Assembly: GCA_964017235.1 (NCBI GenBank)
Contig: OZ024931.1
Location: 137,022,033-137,086,032, forward strand
From: Sabellastarte sp. h YS-2021
Taxonomy: Eukaryota; Annelida; Polychaeta; Sabellida; Sabellidae
Length of the DNA: 64,000 nucleotides
Direction: 5' to 3'
The position numbers were made by a program, and so were the translations under genes. Positions 42,331 to 53,385 of this stretch are shown piece by piece; positions within the stretch are counted from its first letter, which is position 1; each line of letters begins with the position of its first letter. The notes beneath the pieces are model-generated. The model did no database searches. It saw nothing but the letters and a program-made list of their open reading frames with translations, and was not told where the DNA came from.

Positions 42331-43737
42331 TGGTAAATACCTGTGTAGTAGAGTGATTTGATGTCCCATAAAATGGCGGACAAATATAAGTCGTTCATTC
42401 TTTCATCCATGAAGAAAGGTGGCAGACAAGACTGGACCCATGTTGCACCATGCATTAACTCATATGGGCATATAACTAGCAGTTGAACAGTATATTGTGA
42501 AAATGATACTTTGTTGAAATTCTGCTGACTGCTAACATATAGTTAAACTTGGTAAGTGATAACTTTGTGTATTTACCTCCCTTTTTGTGCATTTGTCAAA
42601 ACCTGTACATTGGATCTAGGTTATATTTTGCAACATAGTGTGGACTCACCATCACTCAGTCCTTCTCACAGATGGTATGAATTTGCAAAAATACTGCTAA
42701 TCAGCGAACTATTTGTGTCTCTCCCTTATGACTTTTGTCCTTTGAAAGGAATTTCTTTAGTCTGATAGAGCTGTGATTTAATTTTATGTAAACCAAATTG
42801 AAATGCAAAACTAGTAATGCCTTGTACAGTTTTATCATATCCATGTAATTATTGCCTAATGCTCTAAGCTTTCCGAGAAGTGCATTCAGCTCAACCCATG
42901 AAAGTACCAGCCTTTTATTCATCACACATGGATGCCAATAAATGTACCTATTGAAGTCAATGAGCTTGGTCAGTGAAACTTAATTCCCATAGAAATATTA
43001 ACTTCAGTATTAATATCTTTAGTAGGAACCAGTCATCAGTGATAATTAATTAGTAATTTTCTCAAAATGGAGAATTATTTAAATTTTTTTTCAAGCTAAA
43101 ATTTTTGTTGATCAGTAATTGCACTGTATTACAAATAACAGTAATATCTGTGACTTTTATAAATGAACTTTAGACACTTCTAATAATACACTGCAAATAT
43201 TTAAAACAATCTAATTTCCTTATTTCAGTGAAAGCGACGAATCACAATTGACTATGATTAGAGATATTGCAATTTGACTTAACAGTGAACAAATGTTTCA
43301 CATATGTGAATCATGATATATTTAGAAGCATTGTTTCAATGTAACTAATATGTGCTTTTATAATTTACAATGACTTTGTCCCCATGTTGGCAAATGCTGT
43401 GTTGAGGTCAATAATGTACAAACTGTAGTCCATTCATATAATATACTATGAACCAACAAAAAGAATAAATTTGCTTAATTACTAAGTAGATGTGAAAAGT
43501 CAAAATTGATATTAATCATATCACAAATCACCTTTGTATTTATTGAATTATTTATAAGTACTTACTATCAAACTACTGAAAAACCAAAAATTAATTTGCT
43601 ATAACCAAAATTAATTTGCCATAATCACTTATAGATATATGAAAACACTTGTTTGCAGATTGCTGATTATAAATCATGGATATGGACCAGTTGTCATAAT
43701 ATTGAACTTAACATCACATGTTTTTTCTATACTTTAG
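42331..43737. other. No gene seen; probable intron
   Basis: AT-rich sequence without recognisable repeats or domains, directly upstream of a well-formed host exon, so it is probably intronic. Confidence 0.35.
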
Positions 43738-43839
43738 CTGATGTCCCCTATGTGCAAATCATTATTGTAATGTCAATAGTCACTTCTGTGCTCTTGGTTA
43801 TTATTGTCATCATCAACATTGTATACCTGAAACGGAGAG
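43738..43839 (+). CDS. Host exon encoding a transmembrane helix (phase 1-1)
   Basis: The exon is bounded by a T-rich acceptor ending CTTTAG and a consensus donor GAG/GTAAGTATT. It is 102 bases long and starts and ends in phase 1, so it can be included or skipped without changing frame. It encodes ADVPYVQIIIVMSIVTSVLL and VIIVIINIVYLKRRG: a short outer stretch, about 23 hydrophobic residues and a basic stop-transfer LKRRG. This is the usual layout of a dedicated TM exon in single-pass receptors with EGF-like or Ig-like ectodomains. Orientation is N-out by the positive-inside rule. The ectodomain exons are not seen in the window, so the gene cannot be named. Confidence 0.7.
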
Positions 43840-44034
43840 GTAAGTATTAAATACTGTTGTTTTATAAACATCCAAACACTTGTAAGAATATGTAACTTTA
43901 ATTCTAACCTACCACAATAAATATTTGTGAAATTATTGTGAGTACATTTGCGAAACATAATATAATACCTTTTTGTTATTAGTTTGCATAGAAATATATG
44001 ACAAATTCAATTGCTTTATGTTGATGTTTATCAG

Positions 44035-44111
44035 CTGAATTGAATGCACAAAGCCCAAAAGTAACAACAAATAGCCATTTTTATGCTAGTATGTTCCAAA
44101 TGATGCAGTAG
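44035..44111 (+). CDS. Possible cytoplasmic-tail exon
   Basis: A following acceptor (TTGATGTTTATCAG) opens a phase-1-compatible frame reading ELNAQSPKVTTNSHFYASMF and stopping at TAG 44109-44111. Immediately after, a different frame (44096-44222) reads NDAVEIQKPIYEIQDV, which looks like a tyrosine-containing receptor tail. Either the gene ends at the first stop, or a one-base slip near 44.1 kb has broken a longer tail. Intron length from the TM exon would be 195 bases. Confidence 0.4.
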
Positions 44112-44222
44112 AAATACAAAAACCAATTTATGAGATTCAAGATGTTATTTTCCTGAGGCTGAAATCATTGACGGAGGAATCAACAGATATGAGCTGTCCC
44201 ATTTTATTGTCTGGCTTGTAAG

Positions 44223-44697
44223 CATTTGATAATCCATGTAGTGTGATTTAGGCGAGTTGTATAGCTGAGACCCTTTAATTAGCACTGCTATGCAACCTGT
44301 TAACATACAGATTAAAATTATGTTTAATATATACTATATATTGCTCCATTTTTAATGTTAACAGTGTATGATTGTTTTAATTGTTCAGTAAATGACAGAT
44401 ATTTATTTTTACGTTAGTACACTATTTAGTTACACAACATATTACGAATAAACTGAATAAAAAGCTAAGAAACCAATAAAAAAATTAGTATACATTTGTG
44501 TGCTTTGGGAAAAAATAAATAGAATTCACTCGTGTTTATTTATCGTATTATCAGATAGAACTCTGTGGTTCTTTTCTCCATAATTTAGGTTTTCCTTGAA
44601 TCATCCTCGAGGCTTTTCTCTTAAATCTACACTTATCTCTTCTCGCTGACTTCTAGCCTGTTTCTATTGAGTCTCCCCCTTTTCTGGAAGTTTACCC
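44223..44697. other. No gene seen
   Basis: AT-rich sequence with no recognised feature, up to the 3' end of the LINE. Confidence 0.35.
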
Positions 44698-44796
44698 TTT
44701 TTTATATATATAGTTTATTCGTACTCAAGGTGCATGTTTTAGACAATATTAAAAAAAATTACATACAAAATACAATTACACGTAAATTTTGATTAA

Positions 44797-47556
44797 CTAT
44801 GTACATAGGTATTTTAACATCTGATTAATTTCTGTAGCTGTAAATGGGTGATTACCCTCATCTCTTAAGCACAATAATTCCTTTATTGTATTTACAGCAA
44901 CTGGATCATCAGTACTAAGCTTGAGGCTTGTATGATTAAATTTGTCATTAACATCACAGAGGTTCCATTTCATATTTATATGTATATTTAATAAAAACAT
45001 AACTGTTACAAAAGCTAGAACAACTGCCATTTATTGCTAATCTGAAACATAATTTAATTAAACTGTTATTACTTACCATCACTTCTCTAGCAGAATTCAC
45101 AAATCTTTTATGTAGCTGCATTTCTACAGGAATGTCACTTACAACAGGATACAATAGCTTACAATGTGTATTATATGGTACATTCAATAATCGTCTGATA
45201 CATTTTCTCCATGTTACATAAAATCTGTTTACATCTTGCCCTGAGAAGTCTCATAAGCAACAGCCATAAAGTGGCATACAGTATGACTTTAACAATTTAT
45301 ATTTTACCTCTGTGTCGGTCATGTGAATGTGACATATTATGGTATTGACATTTGATATAAAGTCATTTATATTCTTCTGTACATTATCAGCCTTTACATT
45401 ATTTCCAATCAGATTACCTAGATGGCAAGCACTTGCTTCACAACATATTTTGTGACAATTAAATATCAGATTTCATTACAATTCGTCTGATGAGATGTTC
45501 CACATTTCACAAGCTTTGTTTTGCTAGGATTAAACTTTACAAAGTATTCTTCACCAACTGACACTACAACTTTCAATAATAATTTGACTGATGTTAATGT
45601 TGGTGATAACAAACTACATCATCAGCATAAGCCAATGCACCACAAAAGGTATTCCCAATCCAGCAGCCATAACCTGAATCTTTTAGTTCAAGCAGTAGCT
45701 CATCAAAATAAACAGTGAAAAGTATAAATGAGAGTACCCCTCCTTGTTTCACACCATTTTTTATGCAGAATTCCGGTGAAAAAGTATTTTCGCATTTCAC
45801 TCTTAATTTTTGCTGAGTGTATAACCTGATCAAAAATCTTACTGTTAAAGAACACATACCTCTCCTAGTGAGGGTATTAAAAAGTTTGATATAGTGTACA
45901 CGATCAAATGCTTGTGTTGCATCCAGTAACAAACAATATACATTACTCTTATTATTACTATAATACTGTACAATTTCTTTTAAGGCAAAACTACATTGAA
46001 CTGTGGAATGTTTATTTTTAAACCCAAATTGTAAATCACATGTACTGAGAACACTACTGTTTTGGGTAAGTATAATGTTGTCAACCAGTTTACCTAGAAT
46101 ACTACTCAAAGTTATAGCTCTATAGTTATTTGAATCATTACAAGATTTGTGCTTATTCTTACTTATTGGAGTTATAGTCTCAAGACCCATATCTTCAGGT
46201 ATGATCCCGTGGGAGAACATACATTGGAGCAGCAGTGATAACAATACAAATGACATATGGGGAGCATTTAATAAATTACAGGAAAATGCCTTATGCTTAC
46301 CATCACTTTTGTTGTTCTTCAATATTCAAATACTTTGGCATACATCATCTATGGTAACAGTGTGTTTATTATAACATCTACCTCCAACACAGTTGCTTAC
46401 AACATTTGTATCAATGATATTGCATAAGCGTTTCATTTCTTCTTTATCATAGGGCACAGACTTATATAACTTTTTATATTTATCACAAAATAAATCACAA
46501 ATCTTTTCTTTTCCGATACTATTATCAACATTAAGAGTACTGATATTTTTACTGTTAAACTTTTTTTTCACCTCTGTCCAGAATTTTCTGAAGTTATTTA
46601 CTAATATTGCTTTTGCCATAGATTTTGCACAAATATCATTCTGATTATTTTTGATGAAACGAATGGCATAATGGTATTGCGCTCTTGTTCTCCACTGAAT
46701 ATCAGCAATAATTCCATTGTGTGGAGAACCATTACTCCTCCAGACATCATGCCAAAATACTGCAGTTTGTTTTTTAGAGTCTACAAATTCATTCAAACCT
46801 GGGATAGTCCTTTTTTGCATTGCTGACTGTGTCATAGGAATACACTTAGTAGCTGCATTTATGAGGGCATTTATAATGTCATTATGGAAACTATTAATAT
46901 CATATTTGTGCTTACCACAGCTGTAATCATTGCATTTTAGAGCATCCCATGGAATTTTAATAAAAGTTAAATTAGTAATAACATCTGACTGATAGTTAAC
47001 AATATCCCTATCTGTGGCTTTATCCCACCAGATAAACTTAGTACTTTCATTTTTATCAATAGACCTATATTCTACTTTTTCACACTTTACATTCAAACAT
47101 ACTGCTGAATGGTCAGACAAGTTGTCACCATCATGAAGAACGTTGTATGCCTGTATCTCATGAAATAAATTACTAGAAACAAGAAACTATTGGAATTACA
47201 AGGCATATACACATTAACTAAGAGCACAGTTGTGTTATTGAATACGGCTTTTACAGCACAGATGCGCAAGGAGTCAACACAAACAGGTATAACCTGAGCT
47301 CCTATGTTACATTTCCACAAGATAGCACACCCTCCATAAGGACGTCCTGATAAAAGTTTATTGGAGCTCATCCCTGATATGGTGTGAGCCTTTACATTAC
47401 TCAAATTACTATCAAAGAAACTGATCTGGTTATTATGTAACCAATGTTCCTGTATAAAACGAAATCATTTTTATCAACAAGGTATTGCATATATTTAAGT
47501 CTGTCAATACCATGTCCACTACTATTATATGTACATAAAGCAAGGTTTAAAGCCAT
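44797..47556 (-). pseudogene. LINE ORF2: endonuclease, RT, C-terminal domain
   Basis: It starts MALNLALCTYNSSGHGIDRL at 47556, then a frame change before the EHW-type catalytic motif. The 47404-47093 frame has LLSGRPYGGCAILWKCNIG and TVLLVNVYMPCNSN. The 47120-46326 frame begins SDHSAVCL (the conserved SDH of APE endonucleases) and runs through the linker to an in-frame TGA at 46326-46328. The 46322-45594 frame is the RT: ETITPISKNKHKSCNDSNNY, LLLDATQAFDRVHY, KNGVKQGGVLSFILF, ALAYADDVVCY. The C-terminal pieces (45187-44954 and 45030-44797) contain LNVPYNTHCKLLYPVVSDIP and end naturally at LKYLCT. Confidence 0.85.
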
Positions 47557-47619
47557 AATTTAAAATAAAAGTAAAATACAAAACTATGATATATACCAAA
47601 ATTGTGTTAGTCTTCTCAG

Positions 47620-48330
47620 TCAATGTTATCTCTATCACTATTGGCTGATTTGGAGTAATACGGTCTTACTCTAACACCTTCTGGCCAAAGGTCACCATTA
47701 AATAACTGTTTGTGTTGTGAAACTGGTACAGTCAGTTTATGACTTAAACTTGGCATTGACATTTGAAACACAGTGCAGGGACCTCATTGTCACACCATGA
47801 TCTGAGATGTAAGACTGAAGATCATCTATGTTGTGTATTTGCGTCTACGCGAAAAATAAACAAGTGTCTATCAGGTTCTGGGGCTCCCCTAACTCTAGTG
47901 TCAGTTTGAGTAGAACTTCCAGCAACTATTCTCTTCTTCTTCATTTCATTTCTTCGTCTCTGCTTAAGTACATAGGATGGCATCTTAAATTGCCCATCAC
48001 TCTCTTTCTGGCAATCCATCACACTATCTCTTGACTCCATGTTGTCATGTGCTTGTATGGGTGTTGGTTGCTTCTCCCCACTGTCGCCAACATTGTGGGT
48101 TCCAATTCCATGGACTTTGAGAATCTTGGCTGCATCATTATGATTGCTTATTCTTACAGCTGCATTTTTGGATGTTGTACTGATCTTCTGCTGTTCTGTT
48201 GAGTCCCCTCTCACAATAGCAGCATAACTACTCTTGTTGTTTATTTCTTCTCGTATCACCAAGTTCTCAACTGTATTTCTGTAACTTGTTCCTGCATTTT
48301 AGTCATTCTAGCCCATTTTATGCCCATTGT
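47620..48330 (-). pseudogene. LINE ORF1 (nucleic-acid-binding protein)
   Basis: Frame 48262-47822 reads VIREEINNKSSYAAIVRGDS, a low-complexity middle, MPSYVLKQRRRNEMKKKR and GAPEPDRHLFIFRVD. The text continues in other frames with DLQSYISDHGVTMRSLHCVS and LFNGDLWPEGVRVRPYY, the usual C-terminal end of ORF1 proteins in this LINE type. Upstream, TKMQEQVTEIQ in a further frame is the probable start. The basic block and the RNA-binding-like C-terminus fit an RNP protein. No zinc knuckle is seen. Confidence 0.65.
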
Positions 48331-48560
48331 TATTTAAGTTTACTGACCTTGTTTTTCTTATCATTAACCAAGAGCGCAAAGTAAAATCTCAAACAGAATA
48401 TACAACACGTACAACACATTTAAGATTTCACAACAAAGTGTCTCATCTCCACAATCTTGACACCGCACAGAATTCTCTATATGTTAATACAAATTACACA
48501 ACTTAACCTGAAAGTCAACACATATCGTTTGTACTTCCTGTTTGTTTGTACTATTCCCGT

Positions 48561-49131
48561 TTTGTTTAGCTTTATTTAAAACGTGATACTCACAAGTGCA
48601 AGACTTGTGAAGTCATCTGGCATGTTGTCCACAAAAGCGTATGTCTCATACATATTATCATAACATAATGACGAACTTCTACAGAAATAGTCTATAGATC
48701 AAAAAGTCTGGTGAATACAATATCCCTGGATATTTAAGTTCTAAGTTAACACACTACCAACTTGAATTATTTCTGTTCAAATTAGTATTATTTTATTTGC
48801 TTACTGGTGAGAGAGATGCTGAGGTTTAAAATATTTAATTTAATGGCAGCATTTGAAATATGTAGCACAACCAGCTAAATCCTAATGTAACTAATGATAC
48901 ATCAACGTAGATTATGCTTTACTGAACTACTACATTCATTTGTAATATAACATATAGTTTACATATGGTTAGAATTGCCATGCGTGATAGTTTTATACTA
49001 AAAATTTGAGAATTGCGTAAAAGGAGTACCCACTTTTACAGCACATTCTACCATTTTAGAATAAGTGGTACAGTCAGTGTAAACTTTCTGAGGGAAGATT
49101 TTCATTAGTGGTGTCCAGACATCACGCCTGT
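48561..49131. other. No gene seen
   Basis: Single-copy-looking AT-rich interval between the LINE 5' end and the DIRS left terminus. Confidence 0.35.
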
Positions 49132-49150
49132 CAGTCCTCCCCACCCCAAG
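49132..49150. repeat. DIRS left inverted terminal repeat
   Basis: CAGTCCTCCCCACCCCAAG, complementary to the right terminus with two single-base gaps. It lies about 540 bases before the gag ATG. The intervening leader has no other feature that I can name. Confidence 0.85.
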
Positions 49151-49690
49151 ATATTTTGGGGGTTCCTTAAATAATTCAGCTGCTATTTGGCCTTAAGTAA
49201 TTGGGGTGGCATTTTCATCCCTAGGGAGATTTTTGTAACCTCGCATCTCATTGGCTGACCCTAAGGGCATAACCCCTGAAGTGTTAGGGATCTTCAGTTT
49301 TGAATTTGAGAGCAACAAGAAAGGACTAAAAAATTATTTTGCTCTCTGCTTTGATATTTATTATTATTTTATGTGTTTTATATTTTGATTTTACCTGATT
49401 TTATGCTACTGAACATTTTTATTGGATGGAAACTGTGACTTGTGTTGACTGAACGATTGCTACATTGTCATGTTGTAACTTTGTTACATGTGACGGGGTC
49501 ACACTCCTCAGAATGCTGGTTTGAGACATCATAAGGCGTCATTTGGCTGAACACTGAGGGACGGTCTTCCCTTTGTTTTTCTGATTCCTTGTAGCAGTGA
49601 ATTAGCCAAATTTTGTTTTATCTGTCTGGGCAGCATACTCAGGATCGCTTGCTTATTTTTCATAGTGTCTAGAGTAACTTTTATAACAAT

Positions 49691-50826
49691 ATGGGGAAGC
49701 AGAAGGGCTGGTGCAGTAAATGTAACAAAAGACATTTTCCCCCAACAGGAAAAAAGTGTCAAGAAATAGTTAATGAACAGTCAGCTGCTGAGGAAATGCC
49801 AGTGAAATCCAGGAAGAAAAAAGGTGTGATTGATGGTCGGGACTCTCAGCTGAGTAAAAGTAAAGTTATGAGCCCCATGTCTCTACATGGACAGTCATCT
49901 GTCACTCATAAGCAGGACTTTTATGTTAAGAGGGCTTCGACCCCAGGTCTCGAGGACCAGAGTGGCAGCGAAGATGACTTGGAATCAGCTGATGGAGGCA
50001 GTGCGCCACTTCAACTCAAGATCCTGGAGGAGATCAAGAAAGTGTCCAGCAGACTTGATGTAGTGGAACATCAAGTGGCTGAAGGTGAGTCGAGTGATAG
50101 TGATTCAGATGATGATTGTGAAATATCCATTCTGAGTACTCTGAGATCCTCCAAAACCATTCAAAAACATGTCAATAGGGCAGTAGCGGATTTGGAGAGG
50201 TCCCAGGCCATGAAAGGTAAAAATCAAGTGATAAAATCGAAAAGGGGGGCCCTGTTGACATTGTAGTAGCAAAAAAAGTAAGTTGGCCTCATGAGTACAT
50301 ACTAGGGGGCACAAGCAGGCAACGCATCACATTTGATCAACTAAATCTAACCCAATTTGTCAATGGCTTTGTCAGAGGGGTCTTGGATGAAAAAAGTCAA
50401 AATGTCAGGCAAAAAATGTTATCTTATCTATGTGACTTAATGGAGGATGCAAATGACTTTTCTTGGGCAAGTGCTAAGGTATATCATGCAGTTCTACTGT
50501 TTGAGATGGAAAGAGGTACACTTGAATGGTCTAACACTGATCGCATAGATAGAATACGCAGGGCACATGCCCAACGTCATAACATTGGTAGCAAGCAAAA
50601 TTGGGCTCGAAATCAAGACCGCCAACGCAAACCATGGTTCTGCAAGTCATATCAGATGGGCACATGTACTCACAATGCAGATCATGAGCTTAATGGCAAG
50701 ACTCAGATACATATTTGTGCCTACTGTCTTACTCAGGGACGTAATATGACCCATCCTGAGAAGGATTGTTACTTCGATAAAAACAGAAACAGTCAAAAAA
50801 CGAAAAGAAAACACAGAGAACAGTAA
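49691..50826 (+). CDS. DIRS gag-like protein region
   Basis: It starts MGKQKGWCSKCNKRHFPPTG at the ATG, with a C-x2-C...C zinc-binding start. An acidic Ser/Asp-rich middle (EGESSDSDSDDD) follows, then a helical capsid-like part (MLSYLCDLMEDANDFSWASA). It ends with a Cys/His cluster (WFCKSYQMGTC, HICAYCLTQGRNMTHPEKDC) that would bind nucleic acid. The part after about 50.27 kb is in a second frame. The corresponding protein of the minus-strand relic at 62.4-63.0 kb aligns through the VDV-x-W-P segment. It should package the element's RNA; this is family inference. Confidence 0.75.
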
Positions 50827-50855
50827 AGAAAATTCTGAGCAGCAAAAACAAACAG

Positions 50856-51440
50856 GTGGGGACTAAGGTCACTCATACTGATAGTAGTAACACAAGCTTT
50901 GGTCAGTCTAAAATCCGAGAAGTGTACACTCGGGTTTTCTATAATTCCAAGTATTCAGGAACTAAGAATCATGACCTGTTACGGGAAAACAAGGTAATTG
51001 GAAACACCCATAGCAAACAGAGGACCAACAAAGCTACAGGTATGACCATAAAAACAAGACCCACAATGAGAAACCTGTATAGTAATGCAACTTCGACTGG
51101 TAAGGTAGGTAATGCTAATCAGTCAAGTCACTGTAGTCCAGTGAGACAGGTAGAGGTGAGTGCAATATCCCCCTGCCAAACATTGAACAAAAACTTGACA
51201 AATCATAGTGACAATAAAGCGCAGGGGACCATTAATGTGGTCACACCGGATATAGAAAGCAATGCTAGTCAGGGAAACGTGTTAAACACCAAGTGTAAAT
51301 TAGATATTCAAAATACATTGGTTTCAAAAGCCGTGACAAGCAAACCCAAGTGGGAAAACACTACGGTGTCAAATGCCTTTCACAAGTCGCTTAACGACCA
51401 AAGTACACTTGATCAAAACCATTCTTCACACACAAGGTGA
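50856..51440 (+). CDS. DIRS linker frame, low complexity, 194 aa
   Basis: An open frame rich in Ser, Thr, Asn and Lys between the gag-like region and the RT. No domain is recognised. It may be the N-terminal extension of the polymerase protein or a spacer; the open length suggests that it was translated. Confidence 0.45.
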   Translation: MGTKVTHTDSSNTSFGQSKIREVYTRVFYNSKYSGTKNHDLLRENKVIGNTHSKQRTNKATGMTIKTRPTMRNLYSNATSTGKVGNANQSSHCSPVRQVEVSAISPCQTLNKNLTNHSDNKAQGTINVVTPDIESNASQGNVLNTKCKLDIQNTLVSKAVTSKPKWENTTVSNAFHKSLNDQSTLDQNHSSHTR

Positions 51441-51554
51441 GTGACGACCACGCTGTCCTACTGTTTGATATACACAATATGTGAGACTCGGACAAATTCT
51501 TGAATACTGTGTGTCCAAAACGTGTACGGGCATTGATAGAAGATAATAAAGCAT

Positions 51555-53321
51555 TTGATTGTGTGGAGTTTCACCAGTGGAGGGATCAAAGTAAATTTGA
51601 TTTCGGGTTTATTCCTTTGTCAAGTTTTCATATGCCCCGTGTTCAAACAAGTAAATACTGACCTTCTAACCCCATTTGAAGCACATAGCATTATCAAAGA
51701 AAGTGGTACCCCAAATTTCCTTCAGTGCAGAATACCCCTTAAAACTCAACTATGTATTGAAAAATGGGAAAATGTCTTATGTCTACCTGTGAAAGGTTAT
51801 TCGGATGCCCAATTAATTGAACTACTGCGCTTCGGTTTCCCTCTTGACTATGATAGGAACAGTGTTTTGCAATGTAATAGCAAAAACCATTCATCAGCTA
51901 GTGAATTCCCTCAAGACATTGAGGCCTATTTGAAAGAGGAAGTTCAATTTGGTGCCATCTTAGGCCCATTTCACACTGACCCAATCTCTGGTTGTCACAA
52001 AAGTCCTTTCATGACTAGAGAAAAGCCAAATTCCATACATAGACGCGTCATTGTTGATCTGTCTTGGCCCAAGGGGTTTTCTGTCAACACAGGGGTAAAC
52101 AAGGACTCGTATCTGGGCACAGATTTTGTGTTGTCCCTTCCTACAATTGATCATATTACCTCATGCATCAAGGCGTCAGGTCCTGGCACTCACTTGTATA
52201 AAATTGATATTAGCAGGGCGTTTCGCCACATCAAGATAGATCCAGGTGACCTGGACTTACTAGCCTCTCATGGGGTGACGCAACGTACGTCGACACGTGC
52301 CTCCCATTTGGGAGCAGACATGGTTCCCAGCATCATTTTTCAACGCATCAGCGACACAGTGCGTCACGTCATGCGTCAACATGGTTTTACAATCATCAAT
52401 TATGTAGATGATTTTATAGGGGTTGCGACGCCCAGCGTCGTGCATTGTTCATACGTTTTTCTACAAGATCTGTTAAAACGCTTAGGTCTGGACGTAAGTG
52501 TAAAGAAATTGGTACCCCCATGTACCAGAGTTGTATGTCTGGGTGTTGAAGTCGATACACGTCAATGTACAGTTTCCATTCCTGAAGAAAAAATGCGTCG
52601 CATTGTAGACATGGTTGACGCCTGGACTACTAAGGGTGTATGTACAAAGCGAGAGTTACAATATCTCCTGGGCAATCTATTGTATGTCCACAAATGTGTG
52701 GCTCCAGCTCGAATGTTCCTAAATAGAATGCTAGAGTTGTTGAGAAGCAATTATGACGCCAGCGTCATAAATCTGACTCAAAATTTTAAAAGGGATCTAA
52801 GATGGTTTAGTTCATTTCTGAGAAAATACAATGGAGTATCATTCTATGACCATGTAAGGACCCAACACATTGTCGAACTGGATGCCTGTCTGTCAGGATT
52901 AGGAGGACGTTGGGAGAGCCTGGTATACCGTCTCTCCCTTCCCCACCACTATGGAAACCTGGGCATAGCCCAACTCGAAATGGTGAATATTTTGGTAGCC
53001 ATACGTGTATTTGCCCCCCTATGGCACAGAAAATCCATTCTAATAAAATGTGACAATGCTGCAGTTGTTAGTGTCTTAACCACTAGAAAAGCCAAGGATC
53101 CCTTTTTGGCAGCTGTGGCCAGGAATATTTGGATGGAACTTGCCAAAAAGGATATCCAAGCCATTTACAAACACATACCAGGGAAGGTAAACCAGGTTGC
53201 AGACCTATTGTCTAGGTGGACCAACTCAAATGCTCAGCTCACCAGGTTACAAACCCTAGTGGACTCCCCTATGTGGTTACATACACATGTAGGTCTTCTA
53301 GACCTAGATTATGATATTTAA
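51555..53321 (+). CDS. DIRS reverse transcriptase and RNase H, 588 aa
   Basis: An N-terminal region (ELLRFGFPLDYDRNSVL, SGCHKSPFMTREKP) leads into the RT palm with YKIDISRAFRHIKIDP (first Asp), NYVDDFIG (YVDD catalytic box) and VCLGVEVDT. Then comes a connection (RELQYLLGNLLYVHKCVAPA) and an RNase H domain with VELDACLSGLGG (D), AQLEMVNIL (E), IKCDNAAVV (D) and HIPGKVNQVADLLSR. This DIRS-type RNase H ending N..AD.LSR is diagnostic. The start used is not an ATG of obvious context, so the true start may lie upstream. It copies the RNA into DNA and removes the template. Confidence 0.88.
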   Translation: MIVWSFTSGGIKVNLISGLFLCQVFICPVFKQVNTDLLTPFEAHSIIKESGTPNFLQCRIPLKTQLCIEKWENVLCLPVKGYSDAQLIELLRFGFPLDYDRNSVLQCNSKNHSSASEFPQDIEAYLKEEVQFGAILGPFHTDPISGCHKSPFMTREKPNSIHRRVIVDLSWPKGFSVNTGVNKDSYLGTDFVLSLPTIDHITSCIKASGPGTHLYKIDISRAFRHIKIDPGDLDLLASHGVTQRTSTRASHLGADMVPSIIFQRISDTVRHVMRQHGFTIINYVDDFIGVATPSVVHCSYVFLQDLLKRLGLDVSVKKLVPPCTRVVCLGVEVDTRQCTVSIPEEKMRRIVDMVDAWTTKGVCTKRELQYLLGNLLYVHKCVAPARMFLNRMLELLRSNYDASVINLTQNFKRDLRWFSSFLRKYNGVSFYDHVRTQHIVELDACLSGLGGRWESLVYRLSLPHHYGNLGIAQLEMVNILVAIRVFAPLWHRKSILIKCDNAAVVSVLTTRKAKDPFLAAVARNIWMELAKKDIQAIYKHIPGKVNQVADLLSRWTNSNAQLTRLQTLVDSPMWLHTHVGLLDLDYDI

Positions 53322-53385
53322 AGTAAATTACAGTCAAAATACTAAAGTTCTATAAATTATTATATGTCATAAGTATGTTGATATT

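Larger units (their letters stand above)
44698..48560 (-). mobile_element. APE-type LINE with ORF1 and ORF2, near full length
   Basis: On the minus strand there is an untranslated 5' region (to about 48.56 kb), ORF1 (about 48.33-47.62 kb), ORF2 (47.56-44.80 kb) and a short 3' UTR ending AATAAACTATATATATA near 44.70 kb. It differs from both other LINE groups in this window: the RT has YADDVV, and the endonuclease has the GRPYGGCAILWK segment found in several I/Jockey-superfamily clades. Clade is left open. About five or six breaks in ORF2 and at least two in ORF1 make it inactive, but no large deletion is visible. Confidence 0.85.

Noticed and set aside
44797-48262. Plus-strand frames of 65-76 codons
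   Set aside because: Shadows of the minus-strand APE-type LINE ORF1 and ORF2.
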